A stretch of 64,000 bases of DNA from Rubrivivax sp. (lineage in GTDB: Bacteria > Pseudomonadota > Gammaproteobacteria > Burkholderiales > Burkholderiaceae_C): positions 54,033 through 118,032 of the forward strand of contig JALHMT010000017.1 of NCBI GenBank assembly GCA_022843905.1, given 5' to 3'. Below the pieces are notes generated by a model. The model was given only the letters and a program-made list of their open reading frames with translations, ran no database searches and was not told the DNA's origin. The translations under genes and the position numbers were made by a program. Positions 1 through 8,802 of this stretch are shown piece by piece (within the stretch, counting starts at the first letter, position 1; each line of letters begins with the position of its first letter).

Positions 1-477
1 CCGACCACACGCATGTGCCTGCGCTGGATCGCCCATCACGCGCCAACCGAAGCCGAGGCCTGGACCCGCGTGCTCGACTACGGTTGCGGCTCCGGCATCC
101 TGGCCATCGGCGCCAGACTCTTGGGCGCCGCACAGGTCGATGCGGTCGACATCGACGAGGCCGCCGTCGAAGCCAGCCGCGTCAACGCACTGAACAACGG
201 CCAGGCCCTCACCGTCGGGTTGCCGGATGCGGCATCGGGCTGCTACGCGCTGGTGCTGGCCAACATCCTTGCCACGCCGCTGAAGTTGCTGGCCCCGCTG
301 CTCAGCGGTCACGTGCAGGCGGGTGGCCATCTGGTGCTGGCCGGCATCCTCGAAAGGCAGGCGGCCGAGCTGACCGCCGCCTATGCGCCCTGGATCGACA
401 TTGCCGTGGCGGATCAGGAGGACGGCTGGATCCTGATGACGGGCCGGCGCCGGGCGCCCTCCACCACCGGGGCGTGA
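1..477 (+). CDS. prmA: Ribosomal protein L11 methyltransferase, C-terminal part
   Basis: This is the 3' end of a gene that starts before the window; the reading frame is open from the first base. PrmA uses S-adenosylmethionine to trimethylate ribosomal protein L11 in the cytoplasm. The fragment (about 158 residues) contains the class I methyltransferase core: a glycine-rich SAM loop (LDYGCGSGILAIGA, near residue 26), an acidic residue after the second strand (VDAVDIDE), and the motif LVLANILATPL that carries the Asn-containing substrate loop typical of PrmA. A DUF3426 gene follows after 5 bases, an order common in Burkholderiales, where prmA normally follows accB-accC. Only the truncation by the window edge limits the call. 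Confidence 0.93.
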   Translation, partial: PTTRMCLRWIAHHAPTEAEAWTRVLDYGCGSGILAIGARLLGAAQVDAVDIDEAAVEASRVNALNNGQALTVGLPDAASGCYALVLANILATPLKLLAPLLSGHVQAGGHLVLAGILERQAAELTAAYAPWIDIAVADQEDGWILMTGRRRAPSTTGA

Positions 478-482
478 CGCCG

Positions 483-1631
483 ATGAGCCTGGCCACGCGC
501 TGTCCCGCGTGCAGCACGGTCTTCAGGGTCGTGCAGGATCAGCTGCGTGTCTCCGAGGGCTGGGTGCGCTGCGGCCGGTGTTCGGAGGTCTTCAACGCCG
601 TCGACCACATGGTCGACCTGCCCCGGCCTTCGACGCCCGCGCAAGCACCGTCGTTCGCGCCGGGCCAGGCGGCCCCCCACGAAGCAATCGACAAGGCCTC
701 GCTCGCCCCGACCCCGACCGGGCCGGCAACATCGCTTCCAGCAGCCTCCACCGGAGTCCTGATCGAGTCCGATCATGCGCACGACCTGCGCATGCGCGCC
801 TGGAACGATCCCGGCCCGGCCGAGCGAATGACCCCGGAGCAGCGGTTCGATGAGGACGACGACAGCACCCGCGTCTTCACCGCCTTCCCACCATCGGGGA
901 CGGTTGCAGCAGATGAAGCGTCGACGCGGGCCCCCTCCGTCGATGAGGTCGATCTGGAGTTGTCACCCGCTGTCGCTGCGCCGATCACTCTGAGCGGCAC
1001 CGCTGCACCAGGGTCGATGCCCCCCTCGGCTGCCGAAGTTGCCAGCGAGGCGAGGGCCGAGGCGACGGCGCCGGTCGATCCGGCGCGGGCCGACGAGCTC
1101 GATCTCGCTGCCGACGTCGCTCCTTCCTTTCTGCGCGAAGCCGAGCGCGCTGAACGCTGGCAGCAGCCGTCGGTGCGTCGCGCACTGGCCGCTGTCCTCG
1201 TTGCAGCCACGCTGGCACTGTGCCTGCAGGTCGCCAGAGAGTATCGCGACCTCATCGCGGCGCGCTGGATCGGCACCCGTCCTGCGCTCGAGCTGGTGTG
1301 CCGCTGGACGGGGTGCCGCGTCGAGCACCCGCGCCTGGTCGATGCGCTGGTCGTCGACAGCAGCGGCCTCGTGCGCATCGACGGCACCAACAGCTATCGC
1401 TTCTCGGTCGTGCTGCGCAACCGTTCGGCACTGACCCTGGCGATGCCGGCCATCGATCTCACGCTCACCGACACGCAGGGGCGCATGATCTCTCGGCGCA
1501 CCCTGTCGGCCGCCGAACTCGGCGTGGGCGCGTCGAGCGTGGCGGCTGCCGCGGAATTGGCGCTGCAGGCCACGCTGGGCATCTCCGACAGGCCCGTGGC
1601 CGGCTATACGATCGAGGTCTTCTATCCCTGA
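483..1631 (+). CDS. Zinc-ribbon and DUF3426 domain membrane protein
   Basis: The 382-residue protein begins with an MJ0042-type zinc ribbon: paired cysteines at residues 7/10 and 30/33 (CPAC and CGRC). A long Pro/Ala/acidic linker follows (about 45–210), then one membrane segment (about 230–250) and a C-terminal DUF3426 domain with the usual WTGCRVEHPRL and RNRSALTLAMPAIDLTL segments, predicted outside the cytoplasm. The function of the family is unknown; the layout suggests an inner-membrane protein with a cytosolic metal-binding head. The ATG at 483 was chosen because the zinc ribbon starts there and it lies 5 bases after the prmA stop, which implies co-transcription. An upstream extension in the same frame would run through prmA out of frame and is rejected. 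Confidence 0.85.
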   Translation: MSLATRCPACSTVFRVVQDQLRVSEGWVRCGRCSEVFNAVDHMVDLPRPSTPAQAPSFAPGQAAPHEAIDKASLAPTPTGPATSLPAASTGVLIESDHAHDLRMRAWNDPGPAERMTPEQRFDEDDDSTRVFTAFPPSGTVAADEASTRAPSVDEVDLELSPAVAAPITLSGTAAPGSMPPSAAEVASEARAEATAPVDPARADELDLAADVAPSFLREAERAERWQQPSVRRALAAVLVAATLALCLQVAREYRDLIAARWIGTRPALELVCRWTGCRVEHPRLVDALVVDSSGLVRIDGTNSYRFSVVLRNRSALTLAMPAIDLTLTDTQGRMISRRTLSAAELGVGASSVAAAAELALQATLGISDRPVAGYTIEVFYP

Positions 1632-1676
1632 CGCTGGTCGGCCGCAGCGCCGACACGTCTGCCCCCCGGAGTTGCA

Positions 1677-2591
1677 ATGCCTGCATTGATTTGCGGATCG
1701 CTCGCTTTCGACACGATCACCACCTTCCCTGGCCGCTTCGCGCAGCAGATCCTGCCCGAGCAGGTGCACATCCTCAACGTCTCCTTCCTGGTGCCCACCT
1801 TGCGGCGCGAGTTCGGCGGCTGTGCCGGCAACATCGCCTACACGCTGCAGGCACTGGGCGGGCAACCGGTGGTGATGGCCGCTCTGGGTGTGGATGGCGG
1901 CGAGTACCTCGCGCGCCTGCGCCAGTGGGGCTCGGAGACGGCCCTGGTCCGCAGCGAGGAGTCGCTCTACACCGCGCAGGCCATCATCATCACCGACAGC
2001 GACAACAACCAGATCACGGCCTTCCACCCCGGCGCGATGCAGAACGCACACCTCATCGACGTGCCGCCGCGCGACGACCTGCGCATCGGCATCATCGCGC
2101 CCGACGGACGCGATGCGATGTGGCGTCATGCCGAACAGATGGCACAGGCCGGCATCCCCTTCATCTTCGACCCGGGCCAACAGCTGCCCATGTTCGACGG
2201 CCCCGAGCTCCGGCGCTTCATCGAAATGGCGAGCTGGGTCGCCGTCAACGACTACGAGGGGCGCATGCTGTGCGACCGCACCGGCTACACGCTGGAGAGC
2301 TTGTCGACCTCGCACCTGAAGGGCGTGATCGTCACCCTGGCCGCCGAAGGCTGCGACCTGTGGATCCAGGGCCAGCGCCATCACGTGCCCGGCGAGAAGG
2401 CGATCGAGGTGGTCGATCCCACCGGCTGCGGCGATGCCTTTCGCGCCGCGCTGCTCTACGGCCTGGAGCGCGGCTGGTCACTGGAGCGCAGCGTGCGCCT
2501 GGGCAATCGGATCGGCGCGATGAAGATCGCCTGCCGCGGCGGACAGAACCACGTCGTCACGCCGGCCCTGGCCGACAGCGTCCCGGCCTGA
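1677..2591 (+). CDS. PfkB-family carbohydrate/nucleoside kinase
   Basis: A 304-residue ribokinase-like (PfkB) kinase that transfers phosphate from ATP to a sugar or nucleoside hydroxyl in the cytoplasm. The N-terminus GSLAFDTI and the segment FGGCAGNIAYTLQALGG form the sugar-binding fold. Near residue 245 the signature DPTGCGDAFRAALLYG supplies the anion hole and the catalytic Asp; the usual GAGD reads GCGD here. The subfamily resembles the adenosine-kinase-like members found beside prmA in Burkholderiales, but the substrate cannot be read from the sequence. It lies 45 bases after the DUF3426 gene and is probably in the same transcript. A bidirectional gap with hairpins separates it from the convergent histone-like gene. 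Confidence 0.82.
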   Translation: MPALICGSLAFDTITTFPGRFAQQILPEQVHILNVSFLVPTLRREFGGCAGNIAYTLQALGGQPVVMAALGVDGGEYLARLRQWGSETALVRSEESLYTAQAIIITDSDNNQITAFHPGAMQNAHLIDVPPRDDLRIGIIAPDGRDAMWRHAEQMAQAGIPFIFDPGQQLPMFDGPELRRFIEMASWVAVNDYEGRMLCDRTGYTLESLSTSHLKGVIVTLAAEGCDLWIQGQRHHVPGEKAIEVVDPTGCGDAFRAALLYGLERGWSLERSVRLGNRIGAMKIACRGGQNHVVTPALADSVPA

Positions 2592-2655
2592 GAGCGCACG
2601 GGCGCACGGCGGCACCCGCCGTGCAACAGGCCGCCGCATGAGGCGCGCCCAATGG

Positions 2656-2679
2656 AAAAAGCCCGGCCGAGGCCGGGCT
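2656..2679 (-). terminator. Rho-independent terminator of the histone-like gene
   Basis: Read on the minus strand, a 9-bp GC-rich stem (2660–2668 with 2671–2679, two-base loop) is followed at once by a run of five T (2656–2660 on the plus strand is A5). It lies about 50 bases past the stop of the minus-strand histone-like gene and has the standard layout of an intrinsic terminator. Confidence 0.8.
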
Positions 2680-2694
2680 GTCACAGGGACGGAT

Positions 2695-2718
2695 GCGACC
2701 GTGCCGAAGCACGGTCGC
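2695..2718. repeat. Second hairpin between the histone-like gene and its terminator
   Basis: A perfect 10-bp inverted repeat (2695–2704 with 2709–2718) with a four-base loop lies between the histone-like stop codon (2729) and the terminator at 2656–2679. No T run follows, so it is not a terminator itself; it may stabilise the 3' end of the mRNA or stop exonucleases. It is transcribed with the minus-strand gene. Confidence 0.6.
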
Positions 2719-2728
2719 AGCGTCACAC

Positions 2729-3133
<405 letters not shown>

Positions 3134-3361
3134 AACGATCTCCTTGATCAAGTTACGAAATACACCACGCTGCTCGATACAGCGCAGCGATTCACTGCCT
3201 GTTGCTTTGCCGACGGCGAAAATCCGCCGACGGATGCCCCAGTGCAGTGAACGGGGATGCGGTCCGGTCTGTCGCGTCTGGCGGCGACATGTCCCGATCC
3301 GCGGATCTTGATCTCTTGCCTGCGGCGCTCGAGCGCCGTTCTTGTTCTGTGAATCTCAAAT

Positions 3362-4531
3362 TCAGTCCCACGACAGCGCGCCACCGGTCTGGTAGTCGAT
3401 GACGCGCGTCTCGAAGAAGTTGCGTTCCTTCTTCAGGTCGATCATCTCGCTCATCCAGGGGAACGGGTTTTCCTCGTTCGGGAAGAGCGCATCGAGGCCG
3501 ATCTGCGTGGCACGCCGGTTGGCGATGTAGCGCAGATAGCCCTTGAACATGGACGCATTCATGCCGAGCACGCCGCGCGGCATGGTGTCTTCGGCGTAGC
3601 GGTACTCGAGTTCGACCGCGGTCTCGAACAGCGCCTTGATCTCGGCCTTGAAGGCCGAGGTCCACAGGTGCGGGTTCTCGAGCTTGATCTGGTTGATGAG
3701 GTCGATGCCGAAGTTGCAGTGCATGGACTCGTCGCGCAGGATGTACTGGTACTGCTCGGCGGCACCGGTCATCTTGTTCTGGCGGCCCAGCGCCAGGATC
3801 TGCGTGAAGCCGACGTAGAAGAACAGGCCTTCCATCAGGCAGGCGAAGACGATCAGGCTCTTCAGCAGGGTCTGGTCGTTCTCGGGTGTGCCGGTGTGGA
3901 AGTGCGGATCCATGATCGCGTCGATGAACGGGATCAGGAACTCGTCCTTGGCGCGGATGCAGGCAACCTCGTTGTACGCGTTGAAGATCTCGCCTTCATC
4001 CAGGCCGAGCGACTCGACGATGTACTGGTAGGCGTGCGTATGGATCGCTTCCTCGAACGCCTGCCGCAACAGGAACTGCCGGCACTCGGGCGCCGTGATG
4101 TGGCGGTAGGTGCCCAGCACGATGTTGTTGGCGGCCAGAGAGTCGGCAGTGACGAAGAAGCCGAGGTTGCGCTTGATGATGCGGCGCTCGTCTTCGGTCA
4201 GGCCGTTGGGGTCCTTCCAGGTCGCGATGTCGCGCGACATGTTCACCTCTTGCGGCATCCAGTGGTTGGCGCACGTGGAGAGGTACTTCTCCCAGGCCCA
4301 CTTGTACTTGAAGGGCACCAACTGGTTGACGTCGGTCTGGCCGTTGATGATGCGCTTGTCGGCGGCATTGATGCGACGGCCGGTGACGATGGCCGTGGAG
4401 CGCGTGGCAACGACGGGCGGATGCGTGACGCGATGCTGCGAGGACGGTGCCACCGCTTCGAGCGGAAGCGGCATGGCCGCTGCTGCGGCACTCGGCGGGG
4501 TACTACGAACTTCTTCTTCCCAGACCAGCAT
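3362..4531 (-). CDS. nrdB: Ribonucleoside-diphosphate reductase, beta (radical) subunit
   Basis: This 389-residue protein is the R2 subunit of class Ia ribonucleotide reductase, which holds the diiron–tyrosyl radical used by NrdA to make deoxynucleotides. Visible ligands are an Asp in [12 protein letters not shown] (about residue 128), Glu and His in [12 protein letters not shown] (about 155–165), and Glu and His in [11 protein letters not shown] (about 265). The radical Tyr sits four residues after the His in the first EXXH (HTHAY), so this is the tyrosyl-radical type and not the Phe-containing class Ic. The first 45 residues are a poorly conserved Pro/Ala/Ser-rich extension. It lies 211 bases downstream of nrdA with its own likely promoter at 4555–4583. 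Confidence 0.95.
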   Translation of the reverse strand: MLVWEEEVRSTPPSAAAAAMPLPLEAVAPSSQHRVTHPPVVATRSTAIVTGRRINAADKRIINGQTDVNQLVPFKYKWAWEKYLSTCANHWMPQEVNMSRDIATWKDPNGLTEDERRIIKRNLGFFVTADSLAANNIVLGTYRHITAPECRQFLLRQAFEEAIHTHAYQYIVESLGLDEGEIFNAYNEVACIRAKDEFLIPFIDAIMDPHFHTGTPENDQTLLKSLIVFACLMEGLFFYVGFTQILALGRQNKMTGAAEQYQYILRDESMHCNFGIDLINQIKLENPHLWTSAFKAEIKALFETAVELEYRYAEDTMPRGVLGMNASMFKGYLRYIANRRATQIGLDALFPNEENPFPWMSEMIDLKKERNFFETRVIDYQTGGALSWD

Positions 4532-4554
4532 GTGTCTACGTCCTGTGATGCGGA

Positions 4555-4583
4555 ATTATCCGAGTGTTGCGTGAGAACACCAA
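4555..4583 (-). promoter_or_regulatory. Predicted sigma-70 promoter of nrdB
   Basis: On the minus strand, TTGGTG (4578–4583) and GATAAT (4555–4560) are separated by exactly 17 bases, 24 bases upstream of the nrdB start. This suggests nrdB can be transcribed independently of nrdA. The rest of the 211-base nrdA–nrdB gap (4532–4742) shows no other recognisable element. Confidence 0.55.
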
Positions 4584-4742
4584 GCGATTATTGACATCGA
4601 AGCAGCCTCGTTGTTGTGACATCGCATCGATCGCCGCGCATGTCGAACGCATCACGAATGAGGACACCGGATGCACGCACCGGAGACCCACATCGACATG
4701 CATCGAACATCCACGCGTCGGCTCGAACGATGTCGCGAACGA

Positions 4743-7655
4743 TCACTGGCAGGCTTCGCAATCGGGGTTGTCGATGGAACAGAACTTCACGTCGCTCGCG
4801 GGTTCGTTCATCGGCACGTTGATGGACGAATGTGCAGGCGCACTCGCCGCCACACCGCTCATGCCGCCGGCATTCGAGACGGCGTTCATCGAGCTGTTCG
4901 TGACCGTCGACTTCTCTGCGTAGGTCGCGCTCGTGGTGCGCAGGTAGTAGGTCGTCTTGATGCCGCGCAGCCAGGCCAGCTTGTAGGTCTCGTCGAGCTT
5001 CTTGCCCGAAGCGCCGGCCATGTAGATGTTGAGCGACTGCCCCTGGTCGATCCACTTCTGTCGGCGTCCACCGGCTTCGATGAGCCAGGTCGCATCGACC
5101 TCGAACGCGGTGGCGTACAGGCGCTTGAGCTCCTCGGGCACGCGGTCGATGGGACGCAGCGAGCCGTCGAAGTGCTTGAGGTCCATCACCATCACGTCGT
5201 CCCACAGGCCGAGCTTCTTCAGGTCGCGCACGAGGTACTCGTTGACGACCGTGAACTCGCCCGACAGATTGGACTTCACCGACAGGTTGCCGAAGCAGGG
5301 TTCGATCGATGCATCGACGCCGATGATGTTGGAGATGGTCGCCGTCGGAGCGATGGCCACGCTGTTGCTGTTGCGCATGCCATGCTCCTTGATGCGGGCA
5401 CGCAGGGCTTCCCAGTCCATCGTCATCGATCGATCGACCTCGACATGGCCGCCGCGAGCTTCCTTGAGCAGCTCGAGCGAGTCCAGGGGCAGGATGCCTC
5501 GGTCCCACAGCGAACCGCGGTAGCTGGAATATCGGCCGCGCTCGGCAGCCAGTTCGGTCGAGGCCCAGTAGGCGTGGTAGCAGACCGCCTCCATCGATCG
5601 GTCGGCAAACTCGACGGCCTCGGGACTGGCATACGGCAGGCGCAGCTGGTACAGGCAGTCCTGGAAGCCCATGATGCCCAGCCCCACCGGGCGATGGCGC
5701 AGGTTGGAGTCGCGTGCCTTCTTAACCGCGTAGTAATTGATGTCGATGACGTTGTCGAGCATGCGCATCGCCGTGGCGATGGTCTTCTTCAGCTTGGCCT
5801 GGTCGATCGTCTTCGATCCGTCCGGCGCGTCCATGAGGTGCTGCACCAGGTTCACCGAGCCCAGGTTGCAGACCGCGATCTCGCTGTCGCTGGTGTTCAG
5901 CGTGATCTCGGTGCACAGGTTCGACGAGTGGATCACCCCGGCGTGCTGCTGCGGGCTGCGCACGTTGCAGGCATCCTTGAAGGTGATCCAGGGATGGCCG
6001 GTCTCGAACAGCATCGAGAGCATCTTGCGCCACAGGTCGCGCGCCGGCATGCGCTTGTAGAGCTTGATCTCGCCGCGGTCGACCTTGGCCTCGTAGGCCG
6101 TATAGGCCTCCTCGAAGGCACGGCCGAACTTGTCGTGCAGGTCGGGGCAGGTGGACGGCGAGAACAGCGTCCACTCGCCGCCTTCGACCACGCGACGCAT
6201 GAAGAGGTCGGGGATCCAGTTGGCGGTGTTCATGTCGTGCGTGCGCCGACGGTCGTCGCCGGTGTTCTTGCGCAGCTCCAGGAACTCCTCGATGTCGAGG
6301 TGCCAGCTTTCCAGGTAGGCGCAGACCGCACCCTTGCGCTTGCCGCCCTGGTTGACGGCCACGGCCGTGTCGTTGACGACCTTCAGGAAGGGCACGACAC
6401 CCTGGGACTTGCCGTTGGTCCCCTTGATGTAGGAGCCCAGGGCACGAACCCGTGTCCAGTCATTGCCCAGGCCGCCGGCGAACTTGGACAGCAGCGCGTT
6501 TTCCTTCAGCGCCTCGTAGATGCCGTCGAGGTCGTCGGCCACGGTCGTGAGGTAGCAGCTCGACAGCTGCGAACGCCGCGTGCCTGAGTTGAAGAGGGTG
6601 GGCGTGCTGGACATGAAGTCGAAGGTCGACAGCACCGTGTAGAACTCGATCGCGCGCTCCTCGCGGTCGATCTCGCCCAGCGCCAGGCCCATGGCCACGC
6701 GCATGAAGAACGCCTGCGGCATCTCGATGCGGACTTCGTCGATGTGCAGGAAGTAGCGGTCGTACAAGGTCTGCAGGCCGAGGTAGTCGAACTGCAGGTC
6801 GCGGCTGGCGTCGATGGCGGCACCCAGGCGCGCCAGGTCGAACTGCAGCAGCTTGTCGTCGAGCAGTTCGGCCTGCACGCCCTTCTTGATGAAGGATGGG
6901 AAGTACTCGGCGTAGCGCTCCTTCATCTGCGCCTGGCTCACCTCCTCGCCGATGATCTCGCGGCGGATGGTGTGCAGCAGCAGACGCGCCGTGGCGCGCG
7001 TATAGGCCGGGTCCTTCTCGATCAGCGTCCGCGCGGCCAGGATGGCCGCCTTGTGCACTTCTTCGATGGGCACGCCGTCGTACAGGTTGCGGCGCGTCTC
7101 GGCCAGGATGGGCTCGGCCTTGACGTCCTTGCCGAGACCGGCACAGGACGACTCGACCAGATCACGAAGACCGTCCATGTTCAACGGCACTCGCTGGCCG
7201 CCGTCGACCACGAAGAGCTCGACCGCCTTGGCCTGCACCGGCGGTGCCTGGCGGGCTCGCTCCTGCGAGCGGCGCTCGCGGTACAGCACATAGGCACGCG
7301 CCACCTCGTGATGCCCGCCACGCATGAGGCCGAGCTCGACGTGATCCTGAACGTCCTCGATGTGGAAGGTGCCGCCGCCGGGGCGCGAACGCAGCAGGGC
7401 GCGCACGACCGTCTCGGTCAGGCGGTCGACGGTCTCGCGCACGCTGGCCGAGGCCGCGCCCTGCGTGCCGTGCACGGCGAGGAAGGCCTTCATCAGGGCC
7501 ACGGCGATCTTGTTCGGCTCGAAGGACACCACCGCGCCGTTGCGGCGGATGATCTGGTAACCCGCGAATGCGGAGGCCACATGGCCGGCAGCGGCGCCGG
7601 CCACGGCGCGCGGCTGCAGCGCTCCTTCGGGCATCGAGGTCAAGACAGCTTGCAT
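4743..7655 (-). CDS. nrdA: Ribonucleoside-diphosphate reductase, alpha (catalytic) subunit
   Basis: A 970-residue class Ia NrdA, longer than the 761-residue E. coli enzyme but usual for Burkholderiales. It starts with an ATP-cone allosteric domain (about residues 33–125), followed by a second helical cone-like region and the ten-stranded catalytic barrel. Active-site cysteines appear in RRSQLSSCYL, SSNLCTEI and IAVCNLGSVNL. The C-terminus, FCSIDNPDCEACQ, carries the redox pair that accepts electrons from thioredoxin or glutaredoxin. It converts ribonucleoside diphosphates to deoxy forms together with NrdB. The start at 7655 has a ribosome site (AAGGGGA) eight bases upstream. A tandem NrdR-type operator lies about 255–300 bases upstream. 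Confidence 0.96.
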   Translation of the reverse strand: MQAVLTSMPEGALQPRAVAGAAAGHVASAFAGYQIIRRNGAVVSFEPNKIAVALMKAFLAVHGTQGAASASVRETVDRLTETVVRALLRSRPGGGTFHIEDVQDHVELGLMRGGHHEVARAYVLYRERRSQERARQAPPVQAKAVELFVVDGGQRVPLNMDGLRDLVESSCAGLGKDVKAEPILAETRRNLYDGVPIEEVHKAAILAARTLIEKDPAYTRATARLLLHTIRREIIGEEVSQAQMKERYAEYFPSFIKKGVQAELLDDKLLQFDLARLGAAIDASRDLQFDYLGLQTLYDRYFLHIDEVRIEMPQAFFMRVAMGLALGEIDREERAIEFYTVLSTFDFMSSTPTLFNSGTRRSQLSSCYLTTVADDLDGIYEALKENALLSKFAGGLGNDWTRVRALGSYIKGTNGKSQGVVPFLKVVNDTAVAVNQGGKRKGAVCAYLESWHLDIEEFLELRKNTGDDRRRTHDMNTANWIPDLFMRRVVEGGEWTLFSPSTCPDLHDKFGRAFEEAYTAYEAKVDRGEIKLYKRMPARDLWRKMLSMLFETGHPWITFKDACNVRSPQQHAGVIHSSNLCTEITLNTSDSEIAVCNLGSVNLVQHLMDAPDGSKTIDQAKLKKTIATAMRMLDNVIDINYYAVKKARDSNLRHRPVGLGIMGFQDCLYQLRLPYASPEAVEFADRSMEAVCYHAYWASTELAAERGRYSSYRGSLWDRGILPLDSLELLKEARGGHVEVDRSMTMDWEALRARIKEHGMRNSNSVAIAPTATISNIIGVDASIEPCFGNLSVKSNLSGEFTVVNEYLVRDLKKLGLWDDVMVMDLKHFDGSLRPIDRVPEELKRLYATAFEVDATWLIEAGGRRQKWIDQGQSLNIYMAGASGKKLDETYKLAWLRGIKTTYYLRTTSATYAEKSTVTNSSMNAVSNAGGMSGVAASAPAHSSINVPMNEPASDVKFCSIDNPDCEACQ

Positions 7656-7909
7656 GGGTTCCCCTTATCTGATCTGGTGGTCTGGCGGTGCGTGGGCAAT
7701 CGGTGTGCGACGGATGCCGCAGAAGCGGCACCGGACGACACGGGTGGTCGGGTGTGGGGCGGACCTGGAATCGGGCAGTGGTCTTCGTGTGGCATGTTCC
7801 CGTCGCGCATCCCCACCCCCCTGTTCGCGCGTCGCTTCGGCTGCCTGGATGCAGCCGAAGAGGGACTGTCTGCGCTCGGACACGGGGTCACGAGATTATC
7901 ACGAAAGAG

Positions 7910-7957
7910 CACTATATCTGGGGGTGCGACCCCCTACAAGGCACTACCGCTAGTGTC
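7910..7957 (-). promoter_or_regulatory. Tandem NrdR boxes upstream of nrdA
   Basis: Two related 16-base elements, each beginning CACTA, start at 7910 (CACTATATCTGGGGGT) and 7942 (CACTACCGCTAGTGTC). Their starts are 32 bases apart, about three helical turns, which is the known spacing of NrdR operators. NrdR is the ATP/dATP-sensing repressor of ribonucleotide reductase genes. The second copy is a near-perfect palindrome (ACACTA/TAGTG arms when read on the minus strand). They lie upstream of nrdA, so the nrdA promoter is probably within or just left of this stretch, with an mRNA leader of roughly 200 bases or more. Confidence 0.72.
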
Positions 7958-8178
7958 TCGGTCAGGACCTTCCCGAATGGCGCGAAGCGCAGCGACATCG
8001 GCGGCGGACACTCCCTGCAGCGCGGTCCGGGGCTTCACCGCGCTGTGTGCCGCACGAGCGCTTCGTCTGCGACGCGGGGCCCGCGCCAATGCTCGCGTTT
8101 GGCTTGAAATCGGCGGATTCGCTGCGTCGTCTCAAGCCTTGCGGCAACCAGTGTCCGGCACGCTCATGGCGATGCGGT
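7958..8178. other. Intergenic stretch between the NrdR boxes and ampD
   Basis: Together with 7656–7909 this forms the 523-base gap between nrdA and ampD. Apart from the NrdR boxes no gene with a credible start and ribosome site, RNA gene or terminator with a T run was recognised here. Confidence 0.5.
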
Positions 8179-8802
8179 TCAGGTGTTGCCGCCCCTTCCT
8201 TCGAAGGACGTGTCGTCAGCGACGGGCACGGCAATGCCGCTTCCGCGCAACGCATCGCGCAGGCGGTGCCAGTCGAAGCCCGGCCCCGGGTCGGCCTTTC
8301 GGCCGGGCGCGACGTGCTGGTGCCCCACGACCTCCTGCAGCGGGTAGCGCCGCCGCAGGCTGCGCAGCAGTCGCGCGGCGGCGGCGTACTGCGCTGCGTC
8401 GAACGCATCGCCCTCCAGGCCTTCCAGCTCGATGCCGATGGACCAGTCGTTGCAGTTCGATCGGCCGCGCCATGCCGACACGCCGGCATGCCACGCCCGG
8501 CGGTCGCAGGAAACGAACTGCTGCACATGGCCGGTGCGTCGCACGAAGAAGTGCGCCGAGACCTGCAGCCTGCGCAGTCGGTCGAAGTAAGGATGTCGGT
8601 CGCAGTCCAGCGAGTTGGTGAACAGACGCTCGACGTCGCCACCGCCGTACTCGCCGGGAGGCAGACTGATGGAATGCAGCACCGCCAGGGAGATGGCCGT
8701 GCCGTCGGGCCGCGGGCCGAAGTTGGGAGAGGGGCAGCGCCGCGCGCCCGGCCACCATCCCTCGTGCCAGCGTCGCAGGCGGGGTTCAGCTGCGTTCGTC
8801 AT
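8179..8802 (-). CDS. ampD: 1,6-anhydro-N-acetylmuramyl-L-alanine amidase AmpD
   Basis: A 207-residue cytoplasmic zinc amidase that cuts the L-Ala side chain from anhydromuropeptides during cell-wall recycling, thereby lowering the inducer of AmpR-type beta-lactamase control. The zinc ligands align with those of E. coli AmpD (H34, H154, D164): H43 in VLHSISLPPG, H161 in VVGHQH and D171 in APGRKADPGPGFDW. The ATG at 8802 lies inside the last codons of the upstream pilR gene (17-base overlap), so the two genes are translationally coupled. A start 36 codons earlier would cover much more of pilR with unconserved sequence and was rejected. Confidence 0.93.
   Translation of the reverse strand: MTNAAEPRLRRWHEGWWPGARRCPSPNFGPRPDGTAISLAVLHSISLPPGEYGGGDVERLFTNSLDCDRHPYFDRLRRLQVSAHFFVRRTGHVQQFVSCDRRAWHAGVSAWRGRSNCNDWSIGIELEGLEGDAFDAAQYAAAARLLRSLRRRYPLQEVVGHQHVAPGRKADPGPGFDWHRLRDALRGSGIAVPVADDTSFEGRGGNT

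Noticed and set aside
963..2384. Long minus-strand open frame (473 codons) across the DUF3426 and PfkB genes
   Set aside because: Antisense to two well-supported genes, with composition typical of frame shadows in GC-rich DNA and no recognisable domain.
3323..3338. Perfect 16-base palindrome CGGCGCTCGAGCGCCG downstream of nrdB
   Set aside because: No T run on the strand of nrdB; too GC-rich and short of loop to call a terminator, and no evidence of a protein site.
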